This document shows positions 43,110-49,956 of a DNA stretch of 64,000 nt, in pieces; the first letter of the stretch is position 1; each line of letters begins with the position of its first letter. Under the pieces are notes generated by a model. It made no database searches. It saw only the letters and a list, made by a program, of their open reading frames with translations, and was not told the DNA's origin. Source of the stretch: a virus. Position numbers and translations under genes: made by a program. The stretch spans positions 24,987-88,986 of IMG/VR virus record IMGVR_UViG_3300030329_002114; one strand, written 5' to 3'.

Positions 43110-43113
43110 ATGT

Positions 43114-43314
43114 TTATCCCTTTTTATTAAACATTTGTTCTACTTTTTCAATTTCATCACATAAACTCTTAAGTTCTTCTTCAAGATATGGATAGATATG
43201 TAAGTCAATGTGATGTATTCTATAGGCATTTAAAGCGTCAAGTATTAATCGTACCTCTTTACGGTTATCAAAAGCCAATGCAGGCCTTAGATCTTTTGTT
43301 TTCTTTCTTTTCAT
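43114..43314 (-). CDS. Small helical protein, 66 aa
   Basis: The stop codon of the preceding gene abuts the ATG (TAAATG). Basic N-terminus (MKRKKTKDLRPALAFD), helical remainder with HIDLHIYPYLEEELKSL. Unrecognised. Confidence 0.6.
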   Translation of the reverse strand: MKRKKTKDLRPALAFDNRKEVRLILDALNAYRIHHIDLHIYPYLEEELKSLCDEIEKVEQMFNKKG

Positions 43315-43473
43315 TTACTGCTTTAACCTTGTTACTTTTTTTTCTAGTATCTTGTTATCTTTAGTTAGCCTTTCTATTATTTTCATTAAATCTGCAATAT
43401 CTCTTTCACGATCTAGTAATTGCTCTCTATAATTGAATTGTTGTCTTTCTATTAGATTTTCAATTTTGCTCAT
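43315..43473 (-). CDS. Short coiled-coil protein, 52 aa
   Basis: AACGAGGAAAG precedes the ATG at 43471-43473. Almost entirely coiled coil (DLMKIIERLTKDNKILEKK). Overlaps the 46-aa membrane protein by 14 nt. The pair resembles a membrane anchor plus soluble coiled-coil partner. Confidence 0.6.
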   Translation of the reverse strand: MSKIENLIERQQFNYREQLLDRERDIADLMKIIERLTKDNKILEKKVTRLKQ

Positions 43474-43600
43474 TAGCTTTCCTCGTTTCAAGTTTGTTTA
43501 GAATACCTAGCCATAGTAAAGGTATTATTGCTATAGCTAGGTTTATTACTACAAACCATGTTACATAAATCATCCACTGGGGTATATCTATTATAATCAT
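43460..43600 (-). CDS. Small membrane protein, 46 aa
   Basis: ATGA overlap with the stop of the 90-aa gene. One strong hydrophobic helix (WFVVINLAIAIIPLLWLGIL), then a short charged tail. Could be a holin-like, inner-membrane anchor or exclusion peptide. Confidence 0.6.
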   Translation of the reverse strand: MIIIDIPQWMIYVTWFVVINLAIAIIPLLWLGILNKLETRKANEQN

Positions 43601-43869
43601 GATTTTTCTACACTTGTTATTATTGCTTGATCTACTCCAACTTCTCCCATTATTCTTACTATTCTACTTAGTTGAGAGCCAGATTGATTTTCTTTTGTTT
43701 CAATGATAGCACCTTGAACCATCAAATCAATATTGTATCTTTTTCTATCAGCAACTGCATCATATGCCCACCCTGCTCCTTTACCAGCTAGTTTTAGCAT
43801 TTGATTTAAAGCCAAGGCTAAATAACTTGCTCCTTTTGCTACTGTTGAAAATGTTGCAGCTTTGCTCAT
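43597..43869 (-). CDS. Hypothetical protein, 90 aa
   Basis: ATGA overlaps at both ends. N-terminal Ala/Leu/Lys amphipathic region (SYLALALNQMLKLAGKGAG), then a basic stretch and a beta-like C-terminus. Part of a five-gene coupled block (44150 to 43114) that probably acts together. Confidence 0.6.
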   Translation of the reverse strand: MSKAATFSTVAKGASYLALALNQMLKLAGKGAGWAYDAVADRKRYNIDLMVQGAIIETKENQSGSQLSRIVRIMGEVGVDQAIITSVEKS

Positions 43870-44150
43870 ATTAACTCCTCAAGATCATTTATATTTCTTT
43901 TTAACCAGCCTATTCTTTTTACAAATGATCCTTGCGTTTTTTCTAATTGATAATTTAAAGTGTCGAATTTTGTTTGTATTTCATCTATTTCTTGAGATAT
44001 TTCGTTCATGTCATTTATAGATTGTTTTACAGTTGCAATAGCTAATTCAAAATCTTCTTTTTCGTCTTCATTTTTTGAGCTAACTATTGGTCTTTTAGAA
44101 TCCATAATTTTCATTTTTACTTGATTATAACTCATATGTTCTCTTTCCAT
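43866..44150 (-). CDS. Coiled-coil hypothetical protein, 94 aa
   Basis: AAAAGGAAT lies upstream of ATG 44148-44150; a second ATG six codons in is possible. Residues about 35-85 are coiled coil (MNEISQEIDEIQTKFDTL). Overlaps the next gene by 4 nt. Confidence 0.6.
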   Translation of the reverse strand: MEREHMSYNQVKMKIMDSKRPIVSSKNEDEKEDFELAIATVKQSINDMNEISQEIDEIQTKFDTLNYQLEKTQGSFVKRIGWLKRNINDLEELI

Positions 44151-44163
44151 AATTGTATTCCTT

Positions 44164-44403
44164 TTATTTTGAATGTTCTGTATATCTAGAGATTTTATCG
44201 TTCAAATCTTCGTTTTTTCCAATTTCATTTGTCAACTCAAGATTATGAAACATAGGTTCTCCTTTTTCATGATTCTTAAAGCATTCAGGACAGTATTCTA
44301 CATCTAAGTGAATTTTTACTGGTTCTGTTTGCCAAGGAACGAATTTTTTCTCTACGGTTGTTGCTATTTCTAATTCAGTTTTTTGATGTTTTATGCATCT
44401 CAT
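44164..44403 (-). CDS. Small zinc-ribbon-like protein, 79 aa
   Basis: AAGGAG site. Cys/His pairs MRCIKH at the start and EYCPECFKNH in the middle could bind zinc, as in small transcription or anti-host phage proteins. The terminator at 44431 lies upstream and separates it from the gene at 44768. Confidence 0.6.
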   Translation of the reverse strand: MRCIKHQKTELEIATTVEKKFVPWQTEPVKIHLDVEYCPECFKNHEKGEPMFHNLELTNEIGKNEDLNDKISRYTEHSK

Positions 44404-44430
44404 AATTACTCCTTATTTTTAGCAGAAATA

Positions 44431-44468
44431 AAGGAAGCTGTACACTAAAGTACAGCCTCCTTTTTTTT
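44431..44468. terminator. Terminator with recurrent AATAAAGGAA box
   Basis: GGAAGCTGTAC (44433-44443) pairs with GTACAGCCTCC (44450-44460), followed by eight T on the plus strand and by TTTATTT on the minus strand. One position pairs (as U-G) only in minus-strand RNA. Confidence 0.8.
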
Positions 44469-44671
44469 ACTCAACCATAGGGTAAAATCTTGTTGAAAAT
44501 GTTGTTGAACTGCCCTTAAAAGTGGGTTTAATTTACTATTTTTGTTAAAAATAATCAATGTATTATTATTGTTTTAGTTGTCTTGTTGATTTATGTTCTT
44601 TTGTCCATTGTTTGCTTTATATATTGAGTGCGTAAGCACACCTTTTGAAAAATTTCCGAGCATAGCGAGGT

Positions 44672-44700
44672 AAAAAAAGCACATAGGAAGTCCTATGTGC
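44672..44700 (-). terminator. Perfect 10-bp terminator hairpin
   Basis: GCACATAGGA (44679-44688) pairs with TCCTATGTGC (44691-44700) around two bases; on the minus strand a run of seven T follows. About 70 nt past the stop of the 120-aa gene at 44768. The rest of 44469-44767 shows a GTGC-GTAA-GCAC hairpin near 44630 but no gene. Confidence 0.85.
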
Positions 44701-44767
44701 TAATTTACTCATCAAACTCTAAACGCTATCACCTGTATTATTGAGTTGATTGAGTTAGGTAAAAGGG

Positions 44768-45130
44768 CTATGAAGCTGAATCTAAGTTGGGTCTTGCTAC
44801 CATAAAGCGTATAGAACCCTTATCTTTCGATAAGAAGTGTACTGCTTTACCAGTATCTTTGTCCTTAAACAGAGACATACCATTTGGTATAAGTTCTGTT
44901 TCAACAAATTTATCCATATCAGACAGTCCCTCTTCTGTCGTTCTTGCCCAGAGGTTGTAGATAAAATCTCTTGATTTATCTTCTTTCATCTGCTCTACAT
45001 TAGTAGGCTGATTTATATAATCACCCTCACTATCTTTAGCTGAACGCTGTAACCAGATGTTTCCATACTGATCAGAGCTTTTGTTTGCGATTGAGAACAT
45101 TTTATTTAAGATGTCTTTTAATTGTGACAT
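44768..45130 (-). CDS. Hypothetical early protein, 120 aa
   Basis: Starts MSQLKDILNKMFSIANK at ATG 45128-45130, chosen for its TAGGAG site; the frame is open further upstream through the leader element. Mixed alpha/beta, no known domain. The composite leader element lies 26 nt upstream, and a strong terminator follows, so it is probably transcribed on its own. Confidence 0.65.
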   Translation of the reverse strand: MSQLKDILNKMFSIANKSSDQYGNIWLQRSAKDSEGDYINQPTNVEQMKEDKSRDFIYNLWARTTEEGLSDMDKFVETELIPNGMSLFKDKDTGKAVHFLSKDKGSIRFMVARPNLDSAS

Positions 45131-45155
45131 ATTAACTCCTATGTTTTGGTTGAGT

Positions 45156-45180
45156 GGCAATGTTGCCAGAAATAAAGGAA
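45156..45180 (-). promoter_or_regulatory. Composite 25-bp leader element (copy 1)
   Basis: Plus-strand GGCAATGTTGCC joined to AGAAATAAAGGAA. The dyad ends 26 nt before the ATG of the 120-aa gene. Same design at 46338, 46903, 47311 and 48170. Confidence 0.65.
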
Positions 45181-45218
45181 ACTGTTCTTAATAAGACTAC
45201 ACGGGATTAAGTCTTTAC

Positions 45219-45476
45219 TCAAAATATAAGAAAAAAGTTCCCTCTATGAGCGATCTTTTTACAATCTGATAAATTTGAGTCTTTACCCGTAACTGGGTTG
45301 CTTATAGTTTTATTTTTGTCCTTTCGGATCACGATAATCATATCTGTCTGTTTCACAACACATAATTCCTGAAGTACAATACTTACCCTCTTCTCTAAAG
45401 CTTTTATACCCTCACGAGTGTCAAAAGCATATGAATTATTCAGATATTTAGATTCAGTTGGATAACTACGAACCAA
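45219..45476 (-). CDS. Possible small early protein, 85 aa (start uncertain)
   Basis: Open frame from TTG 45474-45476, but the nearby GGAG touches that codon, so the start is doubtful. The body is helical (EGIKALEKRVSIVLQELCVV) and does not look random. Its 3' end overlaps a stem with 45175-45182. It might be real, or part of a structured RNA region. Confidence 0.4.
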   Translation of the reverse strand: MVRSYPTESKYLNNSYAFDTREGIKALEKRVSIVLQELCVVKQTDMIIVIRKDKNKTISNPVTGKDSNLSDCKKIAHRGNFFLIF

Positions 45477-45973
45477 CTCCTAGATTACCAAGCAACAAAG
45501 ACTAGACTTTGTTTAGTTACCAGCGTACAATTCAGTCTTTCGACACAATCTCAACAGTAGTCGTTGATTGTTTAGTACTTTAAGTACTAATTCATTGTCT
45601 TTAGAATTATCATCTTTGCCAAGTAAATAAATACTCTAAAGATGTAGTGCGAGAAAATAACCTAGATGATCTGTCTCTGTTCTTTTCTCTCCTATTAAGA
45701 ACTTATTGTTGGGGCTACTCCATACACCTACTAATTCTTAGGTGGCTAAAAGCAATGTAGCCCTCATAAATAAAGGAAGCTGTTTTTAAATTCTTTATAT
45801 AACGAGATACGAAGTATCACATTGTAAAAAGAAATAAAATAAATAAGGGGAATTGAGGAGCAATTCACGTCTTGTTGAAAGGCTTGTCCTGAAAGGATTC
45901 TTTTAAAAATAAAGAAAAGCTTTGAAAAGAAAAGGCTCCGATGAACAGAGCCTTATCTTATTGATGTTAAAGT
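45477..45973. other. 497-bp non-coding stretch rich in hairpins
   Basis: No convincing gene. Visible: ACAAAG/CTTTGT near 45498-45515; TAGTACTT/AAGTACTA (45573-45589); TCTTTAGA/TCTAAAGA (45598-45605/45635-45642); GGGCTAC/GTAGCCC (45712-45718/45757-45763) enclosing CACCTA/TAGGTG, immediately followed by the AAATAAAGGAAG box; GATAC-GAA-GTATC near 45806; GAATTG/CAATTC near 45858. May encode one or more small RNAs or processed leaders. Confidence 0.5.
45925..45954 (-). terminator. Terminator after the 112-aa gene
   Basis: AAGGCTC (45932-45938) pairs with GAGCCTT (45948-45954); the minus-strand side continues TTCTTTTC. About 20 nt past the stop codon. Confidence 0.75.
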
Positions 45974-46312
45974 TCACAGATTGACTTTAACAGTTCTTTT
46001 TATTCGTGCCACTTGCTTTTCAAGTTCATCAATGCAATTATCTAAATGAACCCAAGGGGAAATTACATACCCTTGGGTATTACAATTGTCACACGAAGGA
46101 CATCCGTCATGATGATTATGAAGTGGTTCATCATATGGACAAATTTCTTCCACTATTTTAATGATTTCGTTAATAGTGTCTTTCCTTTCTTGAAGTCCCT
46201 CTACTTTTCTCTTTACTAATATATATCTCTCATCATTTTTCATAAGATTGTCATAATCTTTTTCAGCTTTATTTTTTAGATCTATCAATTTTGTTAATAA
46301 TTGTTGTGTCAT
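45974..46312 (-). CDS. Coiled-coil zinc-binding-like protein, 112 aa
   Basis: ATG 46310-46312 with AAAGGAAT upstream; the longer frame reads through the leader element. Coiled coil (about residues 5-50), then CPYDEPLHNHHDGCPSCDNC, whose Cys/His could chelate zinc, then a helical tail. Leader element 26 nt upstream, terminator downstream. Confidence 0.65.
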   Translation of the reverse strand: MTQQLLTKLIDLKNKAEKDYDNLMKNDERYILVKRKVEGLQERKDTINEIIKIVEEICPYDEPLHNHHDGCPSCDNCNTQGYVISPWVHLDNCIDELEKQVARIKRTVKVNL

Positions 46313-46337
46313 TATTGATTCCTTTGTTAATTGTTCA

Positions 46338-46362
46338 GGCATTGTCGCCAGATATAAAGGAA
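46338..46362 (-). promoter_or_regulatory. Composite 25-bp leader element (copy 2)
   Basis: GGCATTGTCGCC joined to AGATATAAAGGAA, ending 26 nt from the start of the 112-aa gene. Directly adjoins the terminator of the upstream gene. Confidence 0.65.
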
Positions 46363-46388
46363 AAAAGGGAGAAAGAATCTCCCTTTTT
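46362..46388 (-). terminator. Terminator after the 161-aa gene
   Basis: AAAAGGGAGA pairs with TCTCCCTTTT around a five-to-six-base loop; on the minus strand TTTTTTCCTTTAT follows. Begins a few nt past the stop at 46392. Confidence 0.8.
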
Positions 46389-46391
46389 ATA

Positions 46392-46877
46392 TTAGATACA
46401 AAATTTATCTGAATAGATTTCTTTTGTTATCCTATCTGCACAACGAATAACACGACATTTATCTGTAATCATTCTGTGGTTTTTCATAGCCTGCAATACC
46501 ATATGAGGAACAAGAATAATATCAATATCATCATGATGCATCAATATATATAATGCCTCACGAACATGTCTTGGTATACTAATCTTCAATTCAACATCCA
46601 CCCATTCTATCCCAAATCCCTCAGGATCACTATGTTCTATTTCTTCAATATCAAGTTTCATCCTATTTGACCATTTATCTTCACAAGCTGGTAATATTTC
46701 ACCAGTAATAAAATTAAATGGATGAGGTGATGAAAAATTAGCAATATTTATTCCATTTTCTAGTGTAATGACTGGTGTATTAACTATCACCTTGTGCTTA
46801 TAAAATGTTGAATAAATATATTCTCCGCTTAAAAGATCAGAAAATGCTGATTCTGGTGTTACTTTAATATAACCCAT
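46392..46877 (-). CDS. Hypothetical early protein, 161 aa
   Basis: AAAGGAG site. Mixed alpha/beta protein with HDDIDIILVPHMVLQAMKNH near residues 113-132. No family recognised. Leader element 26 nt upstream of the ATG and its own terminator: another apparently single-gene unit. Confidence 0.65.
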   Translation of the reverse strand: MGYIKVTPESAFSDLLSGEYIYSTFYKHKVIVNTPVITLENGINIANFSSPHPFNFITGEILPACEDKWSNRMKLDIEEIEHSDPEGFGIEWVDVELKISIPRHVREALYILMHHDDIDIILVPHMVLQAMKNHRMITDKCRVIRCADRITKEIYSDKFCI

Positions 46878-46902
46878 ATAAAACTCCTTTTTTGATTATT
46901 TA

Positions 46903-46927
46903 GGCATTGTTGCCACACATAAAGGAA
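46903..46927 (-). promoter_or_regulatory. Composite 25-bp leader element (copy 3)
   Basis: GGCATTGTTGCC joined to ACACATAAAGGAA; the dyad ends 26 nt from the ATG of the 161-aa gene. Confidence 0.65.
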
Positions 46928-46951
46928 ATAGCCCCACATAAGTGAGGCTAT
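46928..46951 (-). terminator. Terminator after the 36-aa membrane peptide
   Basis: ATAGCC (46928-46933) pairs with GGCTAT (46946-46951); the minus-strand side runs into TTCCTTTATG. Nine nt past the stop of the small membrane gene. Confidence 0.65.
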
Positions 46952-46960
46952 ATTTTATTG

Positions 46961-47071
46961 TTAAGAAACTGCTCCAAAGAATATCCATATCATAGTTGCA
47001 AAGCCTAATATCATTGCAAAAGTGCAGAGTGCAAGCACAATGGCTGTACTTACACTCTGTATGATACTCAC
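46961..47071 (-). CDS. Small transmembrane peptide, 36 aa
   Basis: GTG start overlapping the stop of the 75-aa gene (GTGA). Nearly all hydrophobic (LALCTFAMILGFATMIWIFF). The overlap and the following terminator support a real gene. Possibly an exclusion or membrane-targeting peptide. Confidence 0.55.
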   Translation of the reverse strand: MSIIQSVSTAIVLALCTFAMILGFATMIWIFFGAVS

Positions 47072-47295
47072 GATGTAGAAAACCTATTCAAGAAACTATC
47101 AACTATATTTTCTTCTTTTTCAGCTTTGCTGAAAGCTTTCTTTGCCTTATGGCAATGATAGTGAACAAGTTTCTGAGGTCTACCTGATTTCACTTCGTTA
47201 TGGACATGTTTAACACCTTTAGAGGTTGTTTCTATAGCTATTGCTGTAACTCCAACAGTTAACCAACAAGCTGTTTTTAAGGTTTTTAGTAGCAT
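47068..47295 (-). CDS. Small protein with hydrophobic N-terminus, 75 aa
   Basis: GGAGG site before ATG. N-terminal hydrophobic segment (about residues 8-24), then a basic His-rich middle (KLVHYHCHKAKKAF) and an acidic end. Coupled to the 36-aa membrane peptide; the two may form one membrane complex. Confidence 0.6.
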   Translation of the reverse strand: MLLKTLKTACWLTVGVTAIAIETTSKGVKHVHNEVKSGRPQKLVHYHCHKAKKAFSKAEKEENIVDSFLNRFSTS

Positions 47296-47310
47296 AAAGC
47301 CTCCAATTTA

Positions 47311-47335
47311 GATTTAATTACCAGACATAAAGGAA
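47311..47335 (-). promoter_or_regulatory. Composite leader element (degenerate copy 4)
   Basis: The box part CCAGACATAAAGGAA is intact, while the dyad half is degenerate (GATTTAATTACC). Lies 16 nt from the start of the 75-aa gene and includes the descending strand of the hairpin after the gene at 47349. Confidence 0.55.
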
Positions 47336-47348
47336 AGTTTGCATATTT

Positions 47349-47594
47349 TCAATCTTCCTTTATTCTTATTTCTAAATCAACATGTGATATTATACTATAA
47401 TTTCTGCCAGTGTATACACACCATTTACGCAATTCTCTTAAGAATCTATTAAATTCTATTTCTGCATCTGGCTCTTTTTTGTCATACTTAACATATACAT
47501 CTCCACCATTAAAAGTTCGTATTTCCGTTGGTATTAGTTCGTTATGATCGCAAAAACTAAGTACATCATCTATTAAATGAAATATTGATTTCAT
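47349..47594 (-). CDS. Hypothetical early protein, 81 aa
   Basis: TAGGAG precedes the ATG. Starts MKSIFHLIDDVLSFCDHNEL. Mixed, soluble-looking. No leader element at its start; instead two folded RNAs (47630-47809) lie upstream. Confidence 0.6.
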   Translation of the reverse strand: MKSIFHLIDDVLSFCDHNELIPTEIRTFNGGDVYVKYDKKEPDAEIEFNRFLRELRKWCVYTGRNYSIISHVDLEIRIKED

Positions 47595-47629
47595 TTTAAC
47601 TCCTATTTGTTATTGTTTTATAAAAATTC

Positions 47630-47729
47630 GATTGTAGATGATGTTACCTCCTACCCCGTTGGATAGGGCGATAACACCATCACTAATATAGTTAATTAAG
47701 CTATATTATAGGTTGCGACCCTTACAATC
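47630..47729 (-). ncRNA. Candidate structured RNA, 100 nt, three-way junction
   Basis: Closing stem GATTGTA/TACAATC (47630-47636/47723-47729). Arm one GATGATGTTA/TAACACCATC (47637-47646/47672-47681), in which one mismatch becomes a G-U pair on the minus strand, topped by CCTA/TAGG. Arm two AATATAG/CTATATT (47685-47691/47701-47707). No ORF. Confidence 0.65.
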
Positions 47730-47731
47730 TA

Positions 47732-47809
47732 AAATTTTAGGCTGTTTTACAACACGACTTATCATCAACCTTGAAAAGAATGTGAACGTATGTAAAACTA
47801 GCCTAATTT
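47732..47809 (-). ncRNA. Candidate long hairpin RNA, 78 nt
   Basis: 47732-47751 pairs with 47791-47809 over about 18 bp with two small bulges (GTTTTACA/TGTAAAAC plus AGGCT/AGCCT plus AAATT/AATTT). Followed on the plus side by the CATACATAAAGGAA box. Adjacent to the three-way-junction RNA. Confidence 0.6.
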
Positions 47810-47820
47810 CATACATAAAG

Positions 47821-47850
47821 GAAAGAGCCAATCAAGTGACTGACTCTTTC
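47821..47850 (-). terminator. Terminator overlapping the end of the 101-aa gene
   Basis: GAAAGAG (47821-47827) pairs with CTCTTTC (47844-47850), extended by further pairs; the minus-strand side continues CTTTATG. It includes the stop codon at 47832-47834. Confidence 0.65.
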
Positions 47851-48137
47851 ATCATGGAGGTTACACTAACATCCAGAACCCTATCCATTTGACTAAGTGT
47901 CTCATGGCCAAGATAATCAAACTCAAGACAACCCTTTGAGCTTTCATTATCTAGGATTTTCTGAAAATTGTCAATGTATTCATCCCTATTGTCCATAAAG
48001 TGATCAAGATCAACTCTGACAATGAAATATTGACAGCCCTTAAGTTTCCAGATAGGGTTTTCTGTGTTCATGTTTCCATTTGGTAGAAAAGCATAGTTTT
48101 CTCTAATTTGTGCTTGAATGCGAATAAAAAATTCCAT
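47832..48137 (-). CDS. Hypothetical protein, 101 aa; first gene of early cluster 2
   Basis: TAGGAG precedes the ATG. Starts MEFFIRIQAQIREN; beta-rich with acidic C-terminus. Not recognised. It is promoter-proximal in early cluster 2, with a leader element 33 nt upstream. Confidence 0.65.
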   Translation of the reverse strand: MEFFIRIQAQIRENYAFLPNGNMNTENPIWKLKGCQYFIVRVDLDHFMDNRDEYIDNFQKILDNESSKGCLEFDYLGHETLSQMDRVLDVSVTSMMKESVT

Positions 48138-48169
48138 AAAACAATCTCCTATTGTTTGTGTATAATTGA

Positions 48170-48194
48170 GGCGTAATTGCCATACATAGAGGAA
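48170..48194 (-). promoter_or_regulatory. Composite leader element (copy 5)
   Basis: GGCGTAATTGCC joined to ATACATAGAGGAA, upstream of the 101-aa gene. Its distal part forms the 3' strand of the large RNA's closing stem on the minus strand. Confidence 0.6.
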
Positions 48195-48442
48195 ACATTT
48201 GAGCTGTAGTACTCCAAGGTATTGTATGGATTATATATGTATTGATACTCATCATAGCATGGGGAAGTGTAAGCGTATAGCGATACACTTGGGCATGCTG
48301 AAGAGTATCAGGGTGGGGAAATGTAGAGCTGGATCAGCGTAGCTGATACCGTTTTGTAGTGACAACTCAACTCAACCTTTCAACTCAACCTAAATAGATC
48401 CATACAACCCATCTTAATGGGGGGTACCTACTCAATGTTTCC
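48191..48442 (-). ncRNA. Large multi-helix RNA candidate, about 250 nt, in divergent region B
   Basis: Closing stem 48191-48203/48431-48442 (12 bp, one bulge). Second stem 48222-48231/48398-48407 (10 bp, perfect). Stacked arm 48243-48250/48303-48310, 48256-48261/48294-48299 and 48265-48271/48284-48290, all perfect. Hairpin ATCAGC-GTA-GCTGAT at 48333-48347. No ORF of note. Minus orientation is preferred because the early-type box follows the stem there, but either strand could fold. 48443-48543 holds no gene; late promoters presumably lie there. Confidence 0.7.
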
Positions 48443-48543
48443 CTCACTCCCATTCTTGTTGCAGTTTTGAAAGAGTACATGAAACAAAATCTAGAATAAG
48501 GCGTTGTATTATAAAGTCTATAAGTGTTAAGTTAAAGTAATTT

Positions 48544-48753
48544 ATGAAATTAAAACCTAAAAGAGAGTACGAAGTGTTTAATATGACCACTAATAAGTGG
48601 GAAAAGAAGACTATGAGCGAAGATCAATACCAGCAATTGGTCTCATTTCAGGAAAATAACGCTGATGTGTTAAGTGCTGAATATGAGATAGTTTCTAGGA
48701 TAGTTTCACAAAATTTAGGGCTACCTAAATCTAACAAAGAGAGTATGGATTAA
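48544..48753 (+). CDS. Small protein before terminase, 69 aa (module B)
   Basis: First plus-strand gene of module B; no Shine-Dalgarno. N-terminus MKLKPKREYEVFNMTTNKWEK shares a loose pattern with the 65-aa gene at 4017, then helical and acidic. Likely the same functional slot. Confidence 0.55.
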   Translation: MKLKPKREYEVFNMTTNKWEKKTMSEDQYQQLVSFQENNADVLSAEYEIVSRIVSQNLGLPKSNKESMD

Positions 48754-48775
48754 TAACATAGAGATATATATATAA

Positions 48776-48823
48776 ACATATAGCTACATGAACATATAGC
48801 TATATGTACATATAGCTACACGT
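48776..48823. repeat. Three 16-bp iterons upstream of TerS B
   Basis: ACATATAGCTA starts at 48776, 48792 and 48808, exactly 16 bp apart, each followed by a variable ACATGA/TATGT/CACGT tail. The last repeat runs into the GTG start of the TerS-like gene. Same location as the CTGTATA boxes in module A but unrelated sequence. Confidence 0.8.
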
Positions 48824-49595
48824 GCAAATAAAAAGAAGAATTAATGGAAAAACAAGCAAACATCCAGTCTACACAAAGGATGAAGCAGACAATAAAAAGC
48901 TGGATTATGTGTATTGGAGACAAGCAGAAATTGGAGACTGGGCTATTACGGATGATAACTTTGTATCTGAGTGTTATGCTAGAAAAGATTATACAGACAA
49001 GAATGGAAAAGTTAAAACATTTGTTAAGCTTACCTGTGGAGTTGGATGGGATAGTGGGTTCTCTAAGATACAATTCTTGGAAAACCACAAGTATGGCGTA
49101 TACAGCAAGACAAATCCCAAGAGGTCTTGGGTAGATGAAGAATCTGGCACATCAAGGGCTAAAAATACTGTTAATGCTTATGCAAATATGCTTTTGGACA
49201 GTAAGGCGGTGGACTTTGATGCTCTTGGACAAATTTATAGACCAGATCAATCCGTTCCTGCAGCAACCGTTAGAAGATTCCTCAAGCAAAAAACAGCTAA
49301 ACGTATGGTAGAAAAGAAAGTAAAAGAATTATTAAGCGATAAAGCTATCAATAAAGAGTTCGCTTTAGATAATATTATCAGGGCATTGCAGATGGCAGAG
49401 TCAAAAGGCGATGTAAATAATTTTTTAAAAGCAAATGACTATATTATGGACTTATTAGAGATGAAGCCCAATAAACAACTTATTACAGACACAGTACAAG
49501 TAGATATGACAAAGCAAATAGCAGATACTATTGCTAAAGAAGAAAAAAAATTAACATTACAGAGAAAATCAGAAGTAAATGAACCAGTTGAATGA
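48822..49595 (+). CDS. Terminase small subunit-like protein (module B), 257 aa
   Basis: GTG start without a clear ribosome binding site. Aligns with the 258-aa protein at 4331 over the full length: AKNTVNAYANMLL versus TKNVVKAYAAMML, and a shared end TDTVQVDM / TDTVQIDM. Predicted DNA-binding helices near residues 108-155. Packaging-site recognition is inferred from position before TerL. Confidence 0.65.
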   Translation: MQIKRRINGKTSKHPVYTKDEADNKKLDYVYWRQAEIGDWAITDDNFVSECYARKDYTDKNGKVKTFVKLTCGVGWDSGFSKIQFLENHKYGVYSKTNPKRSWVDEESGTSRAKNTVNAYANMLLDSKAVDFDALGQIYRPDQSVPAATVRRFLKQKTAKRMVEKKVKELLSDKAINKEFALDNIIRALQMAESKGDVNNFLKANDYIMDLLEMKPNKQLITDTVQVDMTKQIADTIAKEEKKLTLQRKSEVNEPVE

Positions 49596-49794
49596 AGCAG
49601 AACTTCAATATGAAGGATATACTGATAGTCGTAGAAAAGATCAGCAGCTAGAAGCAGCTGTCAAGGCGTTACACGCTATTGCGGTAATACTTGATGGAGA
49701 TTCTAGGCAATCTGCCCAAATAGCTATAGATGCATTAAATGAAATGGAAACATATGGCTATTACTATGAACAGTTTGTACAAGAATACGATTAA
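49579..49794 (+). CDS. Small helical protein, 71 aa (module B)
   Basis: Overlaps the TerS-like gene by 17 nt. Acidic, two-helix-like (LEAAVKALHAIAVILDG). Occupies the slot of the 54-aa protein at 5085 but is not similar to it. Confidence 0.6.
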   Translation: MNQLNEAELQYEGYTDSRRKDQQLEAAVKALHAIAVILDGDSRQSAQIAIDALNEMETYGYYYEQFVQEYD

Positions 49795-49956
49795 TTGTTT
49801 GAATTTTGTGCCTTAAAGAGCAAAACATGTCCATTTGCAGGTATAACCAAGGGTAACGTTCATTGCGGCATAAAAACAGGCAATTTGCTCGAAACTAGGA
49901 TTAGTAACATGACTAAGTGCCCATATAAGCCCAAAAAGAAACGTGGAAAAAGATAA
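49795..49956 (+). CDS. Small Cys-rich basic protein, 53 aa
   Basis: The frame begins with TTG immediately after, and in frame with, the TAA of the 71-aa gene and ends 14 nt inside TerL. Cys5, Cys12, Cys24 (with His23) and Cys42 could bind zinc; the end is very basic (KPKKKRGKR). The start is weak; stop-codon readthrough from the 71-aa gene is an alternative. Absent from module A. Confidence 0.45.
   Translation: MFEFCALKSKTCPFAGITKGNVHCGIKTGNLLETRISNMTKCPYKPKKKRGKR

Noticed and set aside
48776-48823. Possible CRISPR-like array
   Set aside because: Three 11-bp repeats at 16-bp period with no spacers of usable length; an iteron array fits better.
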